Source of the DNA: a virus
Virus record (IMG/VR): IMGVR_UViG_3300037104_000021
Coordinates: 1 to 29,586 of that record
DNA length: 29,586 bases
Reading direction: 5' to 3' (one strand)
The notes below the pieces were generated by a model. The model was not told the DNA's origin. It made no database searches and saw nothing but the letters and a program-made list of their open reading frames with translations. This document shows, piece after piece, positions 6,045 to 13,564 of this stretch. The position numbers and the translations under genes were made by a program. Within the stretch, counting starts at the first letter, position 1, and each line of letters begins with the position of its first letter.

Positions 6045-6199
6045 TTGAATATGAAATACTATATTGGAAGTCACATATAGATCTTCGCAGAACAGTTAAT
6101 GAATATATTTCCAAAGGTTGGCAACCTTTCAGCGGAATAACTTACGATACATATAATTATTACCAAGCCATGGTCAAATACAAGCTATTGACCCCTTGA
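6029..6199 (+). CDS. DUF1737-like small protein
   Basis: A 56-residue protein with a clear DUF1737 pattern: EIIEYEILYW, L..TVNEYISKGWQPFSGI, YYQAMVKYKLL. DUF1737 proteins are small, of unknown function, and common in phages and bacteria. It is the intact relative of the split gene at 358-622 and of 138-371. The start at ATG 6029 follows a GGAAC stretch. It is the last gene before a 40-base gap containing a candidate promoter. Confidence 0.75.
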   Translation: MPPEIIEYEILYWKSHIDLRRTVNEYISKGWQPFSGITYDTYNYYQAMVKYKLLTP

Positions 6200-6216
6200 A
6201 TAGATAGTGCTACTAT
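6188..6216 (+). promoter_or_regulatory. Candidate sigma-70 promoter with extended -10
   Basis: TTGACC (6188-6193) and TACTAT (6211-6216) are separated by 17 bases, and TGC directly before the -10 supplies an extended -10 TGn. It ends in the only sizeable gap of the small-gene cluster, just upstream of the GAGGAG ribosome site (from 6226) and ATG 6240. It would drive the block 6240-8225. Confidence 0.5.
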
Positions 6217-6239
6217 AAGCACTAATGAGGAGATTGAAG

Positions 6240-6599
6240 ATGACGAAATTTGATCTAGCTAAAGCTATAGCAGGTAAGCCTGTAAAAACCAAAGATGGAA
6301 GAACTCTGTCGGAGTTACATTTATTTTCATCGGGTATAAAACGCCCTGTTGTTGGACTAGTAGAGGGTGACGATATCCTAACCGAGTATACTAGAGAAGG
6401 AAAATATTGGTTAGATGGTATTGAATCTAGTTACGACTTGAGTATGGATGTTAAAGTAAAAACATATTGGGCTAATCTATATAATGACGATCAAGGCTTA
6501 GAATTAAGCGGGATATATTTTTCTGAAGAAGAAGCTACCAACTCAAAGACACATCCAGAACGATACATTAAAACTATATCTTTCGAGGTAGAACAGTGA
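6240..6599 (+). CDS. Hypothetical 119-aa protein
   Basis: ATG 6240 is preferred over an in-frame ATG at 6225 because the strong GAGGAG site (6226 onward) lies between them at proper spacing. The protein (FDLAKAIAGKPVKTKDGRTL, ELHLFSSGIKRPVVGLVEG, GKYWLDGIESSYDLSMDV) is beta-rich. It resembles the small phage proteins with a 'G.PV.tRdGr.v..l' start that describe a folded barrel of unknown function. It sits directly downstream of the candidate promoter and overlaps the next gene in a GTGA. Confidence 0.7.
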   Translation: MTKFDLAKAIAGKPVKTKDGRTLSELHLFSSGIKRPVVGLVEGDDILTEYTREGKYWLDGIESSYDLSMDVKVKTYWANLYNDDQGLELSGIYFSEEEATNSKTHPERYIKTISFEVEQ

Positions 6600-6943
6600 A
6601 TAAGTACACATGCACTAATTGTCCAGAATCATTTGACACCGTAGCAGAATTAACGCGACATGAATGTAAAAGGAGATATACTTTTGTAGTTCAACAAGAC
6701 CCAGGGTTTGCAGATACGATAAATCCACAGCATTATAAATCTTTAGGTGCGCGTTGTGCATGCGGTAAACCTATCCAGTGTATCGATGTTACTAGGCATA
6801 TGAATTTTAATATAGGCAATGTGGTTAAATACTTATGGCGTGCAGATCACAAAGGCGACAGGCAAGAACAATTGAAAAAAGCACATTGGTATCTTAGAGA
6901 TGAGATTCGTAAACAAGAACCGGAGTTCGATGCGAATGAATGA
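6596..6943 (+). CDS. DUF3310 protein with an N-terminal zinc finger
   Basis: A 115-residue protein starting with GTG in a GTGA overlap. Residues 6-24 form a Cys2-His-Cys finger (C6..C9, H22, C24: CTNCPESFDTVAELTRHEC). Residues ~42-108 are a DUF3310 domain: INPQHYKSLG, IQCIDVTRHMNFNIGNVVKYLWRADHKG, LKKAHWYLRDEI. DUF3310 is a helical phage domain, proposed to be nucleotide kinase-like in some annotations but of unproven function. An extra CAC pair (about residues 54-56) interrupts its start. The zinc-finger fusion suggests nucleic-acid or protein targeting. Confidence 0.8.
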   Translation: MNKYTCTNCPESFDTVAELTRHECKRRYTFVVQQDPGFADTINPQHYKSLGARCACGKPIQCIDVTRHMNFNIGNVVKYLWRADHKGDRQEQLKKAHWYLRDEIRKQEPEFDANE

Positions 6944-7109
6944 TATGCGCGCGTTAATAGCAAGAATGATATACGTGGTTATCGGATGTTTTGTATTAGT
7001 ATGTAGTTCTCATGGGATATTCGCTACTCAAAGCATATTAATACAGACCTTGTGCACCATAACGTTAACTTACGGTGTCGCAGCAATAGCTTTAGGATTC
7101 ATACCATGA
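6936..7109 (+). CDS. Small membrane protein
   Basis: A 57-residue product with two predicted membrane helices (MIYVVIGCFVLVCSSHGIFA and LIQTLCTITLTYGVAAIAL). In-frame starts exist at 6930, 6936 and 6945; I chose 6936 because the CGGAG site ends about 10 bases before it. The gene overlaps the DUF3310 gene and is linked by ATGA to a second membrane protein. Possible roles include superinfection exclusion or host-membrane interference, but nothing in the sequence decides this. Confidence 0.6.
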   Translation: MNDMRALIARMIYVVIGCFVLVCSSHGIFATQSILIQTLCTITLTYGVAAIALGFIP

Positions 7110-7294
7110 TCGATATTAAAATACGCGTAACATGTTTATTGCTATCTATATTATTCATATTATCAAGCGGTACTCTTCTTATGGAGTTATCACCACACAC
7201 TTGGTACAACCGTTTCATACGTAATCTAATAGTTTTGATATTAGCTATGCTTGCGCTATTTTGTTTTCAGGCAGGTTTATACGATGGTGGATAG
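7106..7294 (+). CDS. Small membrane protein
   Basis: A 62-residue protein beginning at the ATGA overlap, with two hydrophobic helices (VTCLLLSILFILSSGTLL and LIVLILAMLALFCFQAGL) separated by a polar HTWYNRFIRN loop. It pairs with the preceding two-helix protein, so the two may form a complex. It lies far from the lysis cassette, so a holin role is less likely. Function unknown. Confidence 0.6.
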   Translation: MIDIKIRVTCLLLSILFILSSGTLLMELSPHTWYNRFIRNLIVLILAMLALFCFQAGLYDGG

Positions 7295-7595
7295 AGAGGA
7301 CGTAATATTTAAAATAGCTATTGATGTGGGTAGTAAATATATGCAATCGAGATGGGCGCATGTTAATAACATAATACGTTCAGAATTGCCGAATGCAACT
7401 ATTAATGAAGGCATGTCCACACAATTTAATTGTGCTATTCAAGATATGGCTAGGGTCATTGTAGCATTACAAGAGTACGCTATTGACCATAATATGGAGT
7501 GTATTACAGTAGAAGAATATCTTGGTGTTTTAGTAGAGTCATTACGGATTAATATTACTAATATTAACGAAGATAAACGACAAACTATGAATTGA
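7284..7595 (+). CDS. Hypothetical 103-aa protein
   Basis: ATG 7284 is chosen because it follows CAGGCAGG at normal spacing and overlaps the membrane-protein gene by 11 bases. An upstream in-frame ATG (7251) would extend deep into that gene. The protein is soluble and helical (EDVIFKIAIDVGSKYMQ, WAHVNNIIRSEL, NCAIQDMARVIVALQEYAI, VEEYLGVLVESLRI) with no recognisable motif. Function unknown. Confidence 0.65.
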   Translation: MVDREDVIFKIAIDVGSKYMQSRWAHVNNIIRSELPNATINEGMSTQFNCAIQDMARVIVALQEYAIDHNMECITVEEYLGVLVESLRINITNINEDKRQTMN

Positions 7596-7605
7596 GGGTC
7601 TTAGC

Positions 7606-7809
7606 ATGGAAGCATGGACACATTACTTCACGTTTTATCGTACACATAAACACTGTGGACATTGGGTAGAAATAACGGCTACATCAAATAAGAAAGCGCA
7701 ACGTAAGATGGAAGAAATATACGGCTCCTGGGACAAGCACTACAGTGGCTACAGTAGACATATGCTAAGCGAACCAAAAGGCTGCTTGGCGAGACATGAG
7801 GTTGAATGA
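7606..7809 (+). CDS. Hypothetical 67-aa His/Cys-containing protein
   Basis: A GAGGG ribosome site precedes ATG 7606. The protein (WTHYFTFYRTHKHCGHWVEITATS, then KKAQRKMEEIYGSWDKHYSGY) starts with a beta-hairpin carrying HKHCGH, which could bind a metal, followed by a helix resembling the ubiquitous 'A..kM.e.yG..W' phage motif. It ends in ATGA overlap with the next gene. Family not assigned. Confidence 0.6.
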   Translation: MEAWTHYFTFYRTHKHCGHWVEITATSNKKAQRKMEEIYGSWDKHYSGYSRHMLSEPKGCLARHEVE

Positions 7810-8225
7810 TGGAACTCGCACCGGAAATTACGACAGAAATAGATGTTATGTTTACAGCATTGGAAAATGCAAAAGACAGCTTGAGTGATAAGATTAATGG
7901 AATTTTAACAGAATTCACTGATACAGCTTTAGAGAATTTTCACTATAGCATAGAGAATAATGAGCGTTGGAATTTAAACCAATGGGTTAAACAAGCAGTC
8001 AAAGATACTGTTAACGGGCTACTATCTGGTGATACCAAGTATCTTAAGTACACTGCGATAATATCCGAATATAGCTGGGATCAACTACAAGCTATACGCA
8101 TCGCGTGTTGGAACGCAGCAGGTGGTGAGATGGCTAATAGCCTCGTGTCTGCTTTACAAAAAGAGAATGAAGAACTTAAGAAAACGCTACAACAAGAACG
8201 TGACTATAATCGTGCGAGATATTAA
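7806..8225 (+). CDS. Hypothetical 139-aa protein, C-terminal coiled coil
   Basis: The last rightward gene. It starts at ATGATGG in overlap with the previous stop. Residues 1-60 are helical and acidic (ENAKDSLSDKINGILTEF). The middle contains RWNLNQWVKQAVKDTVNGLL and YSWDQLQAIRIACWNAAGGE. The end (ALQKENEELKKTLQQERDY) is a short coiled coil. The stop codon overlaps that of the opposing outer-spanin gene, so the two operons abut with no spacer. I do not recognise the family. Confidence 0.65.
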   Translation: MMELAPEITTEIDVMFTALENAKDSLSDKINGILTEFTDTALENFHYSIENNERWNLNQWVKQAVKDTVNGLLSGDTKYLKYTAIISEYSWDQLQAIRIACWNAAGGEMANSLVSALQKENEELKKTLQQERDYNRARY

Positions 8226-8458
8226 CCGCTACTTAACTGCTTTCTCACAATGGAATTCCACCCGCTGAGTTCCATCCGGTCGTACCAGCAAGCTTTGACT
8301 ACTTGATCCGGTCTTGACGATGTGGTGAGCTTCTGCATAACCAGGATGGGGTCTGCTGGAAGCATGATACGCGGACACTGGTACGCTATAGGAATAGGTT
8401 TCGAGGCACAAGTAGATAGACATAAGCTTAGCACCAGTATTGCAATATATCTCGTCAT
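8222..8458 (-). CDS. Outer-membrane spanin subunit (Rz1-like lipoprotein)
   Basis: A 78-residue lipoprotein. Starting from ATG 8458, in ATGA overlap with the inner spanin, the protein begins MTRYIAILVLSLCLSTCASKP: a short basic start, a hydrophobic signal and a lipobox-like LSTC (Thr at -1 is unusual but tolerated). The mature part has the Pro-containing start of Rz1 proteins (PIPIAYQCPRIMLPADP). Anchored in the outer membrane, it would bind the inner spanin across the periplasm and fuse the membranes in the last lysis step. A longer in-frame start at 8485 would spoil the signal peptide. Its stop meets the end of the rightward operon. Confidence 0.75.
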   Translation of the reverse strand: MTRYIAILVLSLCLSTCASKPIPIAYQCPRIMLPADPILVMQKLTTSSRPDQVVKACWYDRMELSGWNSIVRKQLSSG

Positions 8459-8742
8459 AAAGTATGCGCTTGCTGAATTAGCCATTTAATACTCTCTTCG
8501 CAATTACTAGATACTTTAGTACGCAGTATTCCTTGCGTTTTATCCTGTAACTGTCGCATTTGAGTTTGTGCAGATTCATACGCGAGCTTAGTATCCTCTG
8601 CTTGCCTTTCGGAATCAATCTTAAGCATGCCTATTTGTTGTTGATACATGTGGATATCGGCATCGAGTTCGTGGGCGTGCTGGTATTGGATAATTGTTAC
8701 GAATAATAGAAACCCTACGATTACGGGCATTACATAATTCAT
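8455..8742 (-). CDS. Inner-membrane spanin subunit (Rz-like)
   Basis: A 95-residue protein with one N-terminal membrane anchor (MPVIVGFLLFVTIIQY) and a long periplasmic coiled coil (LDADIHMYQQQIGMLKIDSE, DTKLAYESAQTQMRQLQ). It ends in the CEESIKWLIQQA motif typical of phage Rz-like proteins (C..A/S-I-x-W-L). It starts in ATGA overlap with the holin and ends in ATGA overlap with the lipoprotein spanin, the usual Rz/Rz1 arrangement. With its partner it disrupts the outer membrane after peptidoglycan cleavage. Confidence 0.8.
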   Translation of the reverse strand: MNYVMPVIVGFLLFVTIIQYQHAHELDADIHMYQQQIGMLKIDSERQAEDTKLAYESAQTQMRQLQDKTQGILRTKVSSNCEESIKWLIQQAHTL

Positions 8743-8984
8743 TCGGATGCCTTAGGTTCTGTTTCTTTTTTAGCCATGATTCCAACACCAGACCCTGCAA
8801 CGATTGCAGCAAAACCAGTGCCAAACGCAGTGTAATTAAATTGATGCGCAATTACAAAATCCGATATACACAAGCCGATATACGCTATGACCGCAAAATG
8901 GGTATATAACCGGATACAGTCATAGCTTTCACCATCGACACCTGTGGAGATATCTTTCAATAATTTTTTAAATAGTGTCCACAT
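8739..8984 (-). CDS. Holin
   Basis: An 81-residue membrane protein between endolysin and spanin genes. Residues 1-25 are a polar helix ending in DGESYDCIR, followed by two membrane helices (HFAVIAYIGLCISDFVIA and FGTGFAAIVAGSGVGIM) and a charged tail (AKKETEPKASE). This matches the phage holins with a 'VDGESYD..R' motif and 'A.GTG.A...aG.G' second helix. It would form inner-membrane pores that release the endolysin. A GGGGTAA site lies before the ATG. Confidence 0.75.
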   Translation of the reverse strand: MWTLFKKLLKDISTGVDGESYDCIRLYTHFAVIAYIGLCISDFVIAHQFNYTAFGTGFAAIVAGSGVGIMAKKETEPKASE

Positions 8985-8987
8985 AAT

Positions 8988-9479
8988 TTACCCCAATGCC
9001 CTATTGCACCAACCTTCAAGAAATTTTACTTGATCAGGTTGTACTTTCACCCTATATAAATAAAATAATGCGCCTTCAATCCTGAATCTGTCAAGTAGCC
9101 AAGGTTCATGTACGCCGTTAGCTGCAGTAAGTGTACTAACTCCTAGTAACCCATCTTCTATAACATTTCCACCGCAATGATTAATAGCACGCTGAATGCA
9201 ACGAACCGCGCTATATGGATTTTCATTTATAAGAAATGACATTAATTTATTTGCTATGTCCTGAGAATCAAGACGATCTAACCCGTAATGTATCCAGTAG
9301 TTCGCGTTGTACCAATAGCACGCATCTTCAAATGATAGGTTAGCCACATCAACTTCAGGGTGCATAACTTGTGATATACCATATCGCGTAAGGCCACCAG
9401 CATCACCGGGGGTATTCGTTAACTGAGATCCCTCAAGCGGGATTAGCAACGGTTGGAACCCACTGAATAGTGCTGGCAT
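8988..9479 (-). CDS. Endolysin, GH108 N-acetylmuramidase
   Basis: A 163-residue peptidoglycan hydrolase. The N-terminus carries the GH108 signature with catalytic Glu16 (IPLEGSQLTNTPGDAGGLTRYGIS). A helical middle (SFEDACYWYNANYW, DSQDIANKLMSFLINENP) leads to a PG_binding_3-like C-terminus (AVRCIQRAINHCGGNVIEDGLLGVSTLTAAN). The catalytic segment reads EGS where EGG is usual. No signal peptide or anchor is seen, so release through the holin is expected. An AGGAG site precedes the ATG. Confidence 0.87.
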   Translation of the reverse strand: MPALFSGFQPLLIPLEGSQLTNTPGDAGGLTRYGISQVMHPEVDVANLSFEDACYWYNANYWIHYGLDRLDSQDIANKLMSFLINENPYSAVRCIQRAINHCGGNVIEDGLLGVSTLTAANGVHEPWLLDRFRIEGALFYLYRVKVQPDQVKFLEGWCNRALG

Positions 9480-9488
9480 ACGTAACTC

Positions 9489-10331
9489 CTAGAATTTAAT
9501 GCAACGTAGCACGACCATGGATGGCTGGGTAATATTAAATGGTACTGCTGCTATTGCTGGCGTAATTCCTGTTTCTCCCAAGCCATTAGGCGCTAAATTA
9601 AATACCGCGCAGCCTCCTGACCCGCCTGTTCCTGTTGGGATAGAGTGAAAATGCTGCACTAACTCAGTTTCTTGCATTAAGTGGGTTTCTTCACCGCCAG
9701 TGCTCCCTACCGTAGTTCCCTGTAGTCCTGAATATATATTTTCAGGAGAGCCACCAGAACCCACTGTGCCCATACGTGCAGAAGGAGGCACACTAAAATT
9801 CGCACCTGAACCCCCGTATAGATAGCCAATCGCGGCAAATAATGCCGGGTATGTGGCCACAAGGTGAGACGTACCATCACAAGCAAGGTACCCTGCCGGA
9901 ACTGTCGTGCTAGCAAGTTCAAGATAACTACCTGCTGGTGTTGCAGCTAATTGGACCCAATTAGCTGTCGTGCCGGGAGTATCAGTGTTAGCGGCAGTAG
10001 CCGATTGATAAACAACACCCATGTAATAAACTAACGCGTTAATAGGGTATGGGAAATTACCCGTATATAGTGGCGGGGAATCGGTGCTCGGTCCAATCCA
10101 AGTAAATACCCCCTGTGACTGTATCTGTAATATAGCGCCAGTAATATCATTAAATAAACCATTCATTTGCGCTCTGCTAATAGGTATCGCGGAGGGGTTA
10201 CTAGCAAGCGGAAGTTGATAGTCGATTGGATAGCCTTGATTATAACTGACAGATCCATTAATTTGAGTTGCGTCAGGAGTTGTAGCTATGTTTCCTGACG
10301 TTGCAAACGGGTAGTAAAAAAACTTAGCCAT
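9489..10331 (-). CDS. Tail fibre protein with tail-collar domain
   Basis: A 280-residue fibre or tip protein. The N-terminus (FFYYPFATSGNIATTPDATQINGSVSYNQGY, IPISRAQMNGLFNDITGAI) matches the baseplate-attachment start common in short myophage fibres. A carbohydrate-binding-like turn follows (NALVYYMGVVYQSATAANTDTPG). Residues ~133-200 are the phage tail collar domain (PAGYLACDG, YPALFAAIGYLYGG, FSVPP). The C-terminal region ends in a hydrophobic strand. It is the only fibre-like gene in the window, so it is a candidate receptor-binding protein. No separate fibre chaperone is seen. AGGAGA precedes the ATG. Confidence 0.85.
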   Translation of the reverse strand: MAKFFYYPFATSGNIATTPDATQINGSVSYNQGYPIDYQLPLASNPSAIPISRAQMNGLFNDITGAILQIQSQGVFTWIGPSTDSPPLYTGNFPYPINALVYYMGVVYQSATAANTDTPGTTANWVQLAATPAGSYLELASTTVPAGYLACDGTSHLVATYPALFAAIGYLYGGSGANFSVPPSARMGTVGSGGSPENIYSGLQGTTVGSTGGEETHLMQETELVQHFHSIPTGTGGSGGCAVFNLAPNGLGETGITPAIAAVPFNITQPSMVVLRCIKF

Positions 10332-10342
10332 GAAGCATTCTC

Positions 10343-11269
10343 CTAGAAATTAACGTAACCAGAACCGTCCCAATATTGAGCAAGTACTTCTACCCCTGCA
10401 GGATCAGGTAAAACACTTGCTTCTCGTATAGCGATCTGTAATTGCTTTGATAAATAGAAATTGAATTGATATGTGATAGTCATATTCAAGCCATCCAACA
10501 CCCACGCTGTAGGCAGTCCGAAAGACAATGTTTCCACACTGCTTACTGTTGCTGGCGCTGTTAATGTGATACTCGTCGCGCTATTGATAGTTAATATCGT
10601 ACTGTTAGTTCCTACGCCCGTACCATTAACACCCATGCCAACTCGTAAATCGGCAGTACTTGATATCCCTGTTACTATCGGAGAGCCATTAGAAAGAGTA
10701 CCCGCTAATATAATCGGATCAGCTACTGGCGTATCTGGAATAAATGCACCTAATCTAACAGAATCAGTCATTAACCAATTTAAATTATAATTAGTCTGTG
10801 GTATCCCACCGTATGAGATACATTTCAGATATTTCATGCGTAATAAGAATCGTTGCTCTTCTACTGTAAGTGTTATGGAATCAGCAGATGCGCTGAAATT
10901 AGCGCCTGTTGATCCATCGCTGCCACCAAAGTTCCAATATGTGTTAATTAAATCAGGGTACGCTATGTAATCATTAAAGCCCCATATTTCAGTATTATCA
11001 ATCTCAGGACCAAGATTAATATACAACGGCGTGTCTAATATTATTGACCACACGCATAAACCAAATTGATTTGCGGTAGTAAGATTAAACACATTCCGAA
11101 CCCAGCCAATCCAGAATCTCTCATCCCAGCTATTATAGAAATTATTTTTAGTCTGCACTAATGTGGCTAAAGCAACAGTATTAGTATATTGCCACAGAAG
11201 AGCACCTATTATGGGACTTGGATTGCCTTGATAGAATTGCTGTATCGTATAAGGCGGTCGAGTATTCAT
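10343..11269 (-). CDS. Baseplate wedge protein, DUF2612-like, with inserted beta module
   Basis: A 308-residue protein starting in ATGA overlap with the baseplate J-like gene. Residues ~55-80 (VRNVFNLTTANQFGLCVWSIILD) and the C-terminal PDPAGVEVLAQYW segment match the DUF2612-like tail protein I position of Pam3/E217-type baseplates, where it links the wedge to the fibre. Residues ~188-251 contain an extra module (VGMGVNGTG...STILTINSATSITLTAPATV) also found in the sheath and baseplate J-like proteins, and apparently inserted into this one. The gene lies between wedge and fibre genes as expected. Confidence 0.75.
   Translation of the reverse strand: MNTRPPYTIQQFYQGNPSPIIGALLWQYTNTVALATLVQTKNNFYNSWDERFWIGWVRNVFNLTTANQFGLCVWSIILDTPLYINLGPEIDNTEIWGFNDYIAYPDLINTYWNFGGSDGSTGANFSASADSITLTVEEQRFLLRMKYLKCISYGGIPQTNYNLNWLMTDSVRLGAFIPDTPVADPIILAGTLSNGSPIVTGISSTADLRVGMGVNGTGVGTNSTILTINSATSITLTAPATVSSVETLSFGLPTAWVLDGLNMTITYQFNFYLSKQLQIAIREASVLPDPAGVEVLAQYWDGSGYVNF
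10517..10708 (-). repeat. Shared beta-sandwich-like module (one copy)
   Basis: Encodes a ~64-residue unit with the pattern V.GMxVxGTGv....I.tI.s.tsItLt..at, the same type as three copies in the baseplate J-like protein and one in the sheath. Probably an Ig-like surface or trimer-stabilising domain; fold inferred. Confidence 0.55.
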
Positions 11270-13149
11270 GATAATACTACCGTGACGCTATTTAGTTCTA
11301 TAGTGGCTTGCTGGAATACGGATATCGGTATTGACGAATTAGAAAATGCTATCGTTGGTATTCTTGATATCTGAACATTTGTTATAAACACGCTTGGTAA
11401 TTCATTCCCGATAGCTGCGGCAATATTGAAAACTGATACTTCTGTGCCAATCTGTAAACCTGGGTCTTGATCGATAGTTCCAGCGGCGTAATCCACTACT
11501 GCTTGTTTTATAAGGCCAACAGTATTTTGTAAACTAGAATTTATGCTAGCATTAACCTGTACTGCAATTGGGACAATGCTTGGGTTATCAAATAGGACAT
11601 TGATGACCTGATTACTATATGGATCTGTTACAGCGATATCCTGCGGTATTCCTGCAGATATCGTAAGAGTTTCAGTTACCGAACCTGAACCAGTAACAGG
11701 CGCACTTATCTCTATCCCTAAGGTCCCACTATCTAGCACTGATACAATTGTCGCCCCTGCGGGAATATTAGCGCCAACTACGGTACTGCCAACACCCATC
11801 TGAGGCTGAATATCTGAATAGTGCGTACTGGCACCGAAAGTAAGAGTAGTTCCAGATTGATTAGAAACAGCGGGCTCGCTTACTGTTATGGCCGAGCTAC
11901 TAACAATAGATGCAACCGTAGTGCCCGATGCTAAACCAGTCCCACTTACTGTTTGACCTACAAATAATTCAGCCGTACCAGTGGAAAGCGAAGTAACATT
12001 ATATGTGGCAATAGCAGTATTACCAGTCTGAGTGGTTACGCCAATCGTGGCTAGTCCTGTAATAAATGGGCTACCTCCAAATGTTATCGTAACACCACTT
12101 CCTGCAGCCGTAGCAAAATTATTTATCGCAACACTATTTGAGGATAGAATAGCTATAATCACACTATTAGCTGGTATTCCTGTGCCAGTTACTGTTTGGC
12201 CTACAAATAAACCAGTAGTGCTAACAGAAAGAGATGTTAAATTCGCGCTACCTACCACGGTAGTAGCTGTCTGCGTGGTTACACCTATGATAGTTCCTAT
12301 GCCGATATAACCAGTGGCATTGTTATACGCGCACCCACCTGATTTTTTATTATTAAGCGCCAATGCTACAACATTAGGATCGCCACCAGCTTCACATACA
12401 TAAATCGAATTACCGACCATCGGCACACCAGCGATTGTAGTAGGGGTAGAAGATATATTCTGTTGGAAAAATACATCGGTAACATTAGGGACTAAATATA
12501 TGCTAGATATAATAGCTTGTGTTAATGAATTACCTTGTGCTGCAAGAGTTACATTCCTAAGCGTTCTAGCAGCAGCATCGGATTGTGTCACTGTACCAAC
12601 GGATGCTTGAATACCTGGATTATCTACCGTTTCCCAACCAAGAATATTCGTCACAATAATACTAATAGCATGTTCAGCCACAACAAGTGGGCCTGCTACT
12701 ACTGCAGCAACTGTAACACTAGCTGTCCCTGGCGAACCTGCAGCAAGTGTTACAGCGTATGTTGTTTGGTACATGTTACCGAGATCATCCTGCACGAGTG
12801 ACCCTGCAGGGATCAATGTTCCTGGTACACCTGTTAAATTACCTGGAACCAGCGTGTAGTTAGACGATGTACGATAAGAACCCATCAATGCCATAGTAGC
12901 ATCGAGAAATACGCCACCTGCATAATTAGGGTTTATCTGATTGGCCACAGTAGCATTTAATTGAAGCATTCTACTACGTGCTAATGTCTCAGCATTAGCT
13001 AATACTCCTTGGGGAGTACTGCCTGAGAATATCAAACCGTCACCGAATGCAGCGGTATATTCGCTTTCTACTTGCGCTTGTAGGTTGGCGGTATTAGAAG
13101 TGATAACACCCGTGGAATCAGTGTACGTATAGAATCCTGAACTAGCCAT
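11266..13149 (-). CDS. Baseplate J-like (gp47) wedge protein with three inserted beta modules
   Basis: A 627-residue wedge protein. ATG 13149 (MASSGFYTYTDSTGV) is chosen because AGAGGAC sits ~10 bases upstream and the N-terminus is the conserved baseplate J start. An in-frame start at 13185 would only extend into the preceding gene. Residues 1-290 and 500-627 are the conserved J fold (FGDGLIFSGSTPQGVLANAE, SDAAARTLRNVTLAAQGNSL, PVTDVFF-like PNVTDVFF, DNPSIVPIAVQVNASI). Residues ~290-500 hold three related ~60-residue modules with G-T-G-I-P motifs. Without them the length is close to typical gp47-like proteins. It forms the baseplate ring with the gp25-like protein, whose gene overlaps it by 8 bases. 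Confidence 0.85.
   Translation of the reverse strand: MASSGFYTYTDSTGVITSNTANLQAQVESEYTAAFGDGLIFSGSTPQGVLANAETLARSRMLQLNATVANQINPNYAGGVFLDATMALMGSYRTSSNYTLVPGNLTGVPGTLIPAGSLVQDDLGNMYQTTYAVTLAAGSPGTASVTVAAVVAGPLVVAEHAISIIVTNILGWETVDNPGIQASVGTVTQSDAAARTLRNVTLAAQGNSLTQAIISSIYLVPNVTDVFFQQNISSTPTTIAGVPMVGNSIYVCEAGGDPNVVALALNNKKSGGCAYNNATGYIGIGTIIGVTTQTATTVVGSANLTSLSVSTTGLFVGQTVTGTGIPANSVIIAILSSNSVAINNFATAAGSGVTITFGGSPFITGLATIGVTTQTGNTAIATYNVTSLSTGTAELFVGQTVSGTGLASGTTVASIVSSSAITVSEPAVSNQSGTTLTFGASTHYSDIQPQMGVGSTVVGANIPAGATIVSVLDSGTLGIEISAPVTGSGSVTETLTISAGIPQDIAVTDPYSNQVINVLFDNPSIVPIAVQVNASINSSLQNTVGLIKQAVVDYAAGTIDQDPGLQIGTEVSVFNIAAAIGNELPSVFITNVQISRIPTIAFSNSSIPISVFQQATIELNSVTVVLS
11650..12282 (-). 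repeat. Three tandem beta-module repeats inside the baseplate J-like gene
   Basis: Copies at residues ~300-357, 379-438 and 441-497 share LFVGQTV.GTG.....I..I.SS.SV/AI......G..lTFG. The first two also share DNA, e.g. ACTGTTTG[A/G]CCTACAAATAA on the plus strand near 11948 and 12190, indicating recent duplication. Confidence 0.7.
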
Positions 13150-13564
13150 TAAAAATGTCCTCTGAGGCAATATCACCAGCGCCAAATATAGTATCGATTG
13201 TAGCAGAATAACTCACTGCATTGGTAGTGACTGTCGTATTAGGGATGACCACATTGCCTACACTAGTGACTAATCTTGATATGGCTGTTACACCAGGAAT
13301 AGCAAGCCATGCGGAGCGTAATGCGCCCTCGAATAGCCCCATGTTAGGAACACCAACCCATACCGCAGTAAGATACGGAATACCTAAGTCGGTGTTTAAA
13401 ACCATCTCACCTAGTAAAGTCAATGCTGCTTGTTGGCATGCTTGTAATACTGCTTGTTGATCTGTGACAATAGCCATGCTACCTGTAGAATCTATGTACA
13501 AGTCATGCGTTACTGGATCAACAGCAAAAGTAGAAACACTTGGCAAAATCGATTGTGATATCAT
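13142..13564 (-). CDS. Baseplate wedge protein, gp25/gpW-like
   Basis: A 140-residue protein with the gp25-like lysozyme-fold baseplate pattern: an N-terminal DPVTHDLYIDSTGSMAIVTDQQAVLQACQ, followed by LLGEMVLNTDLGIPYLTAVW and a helix entering a beta-rich end (AWLAIPGVTAISRL). gp25-type proteins clamp wedge subunits to the sheath initiator. It begins in ATGA overlap with the spike gene and ends in overlap with the baseplate J-like gene, the usual order. Confidence 0.8.
   Translation of the reverse strand: MISQSILPSVSTFAVDPVTHDLYIDSTGSMAIVTDQQAVLQACQQAALTLLGEMVLNTDLGIPYLTAVWVGVPNMGLFEGALRSAWLAIPGVTAISRLVTSVGNVVIPNTTVTTNAVSYSATIDTIFGAGDIASEDIFNG

Noticed and set aside
8222-8330. A possible terminator near the operon junction (palindrome TGGAATTCCA and repeated ATCCGGTC)
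   Set aside because: The palindrome is AT-rich at its centre with no loop or T-run, and ATCCGGTC is a direct rather than inverted repeat.
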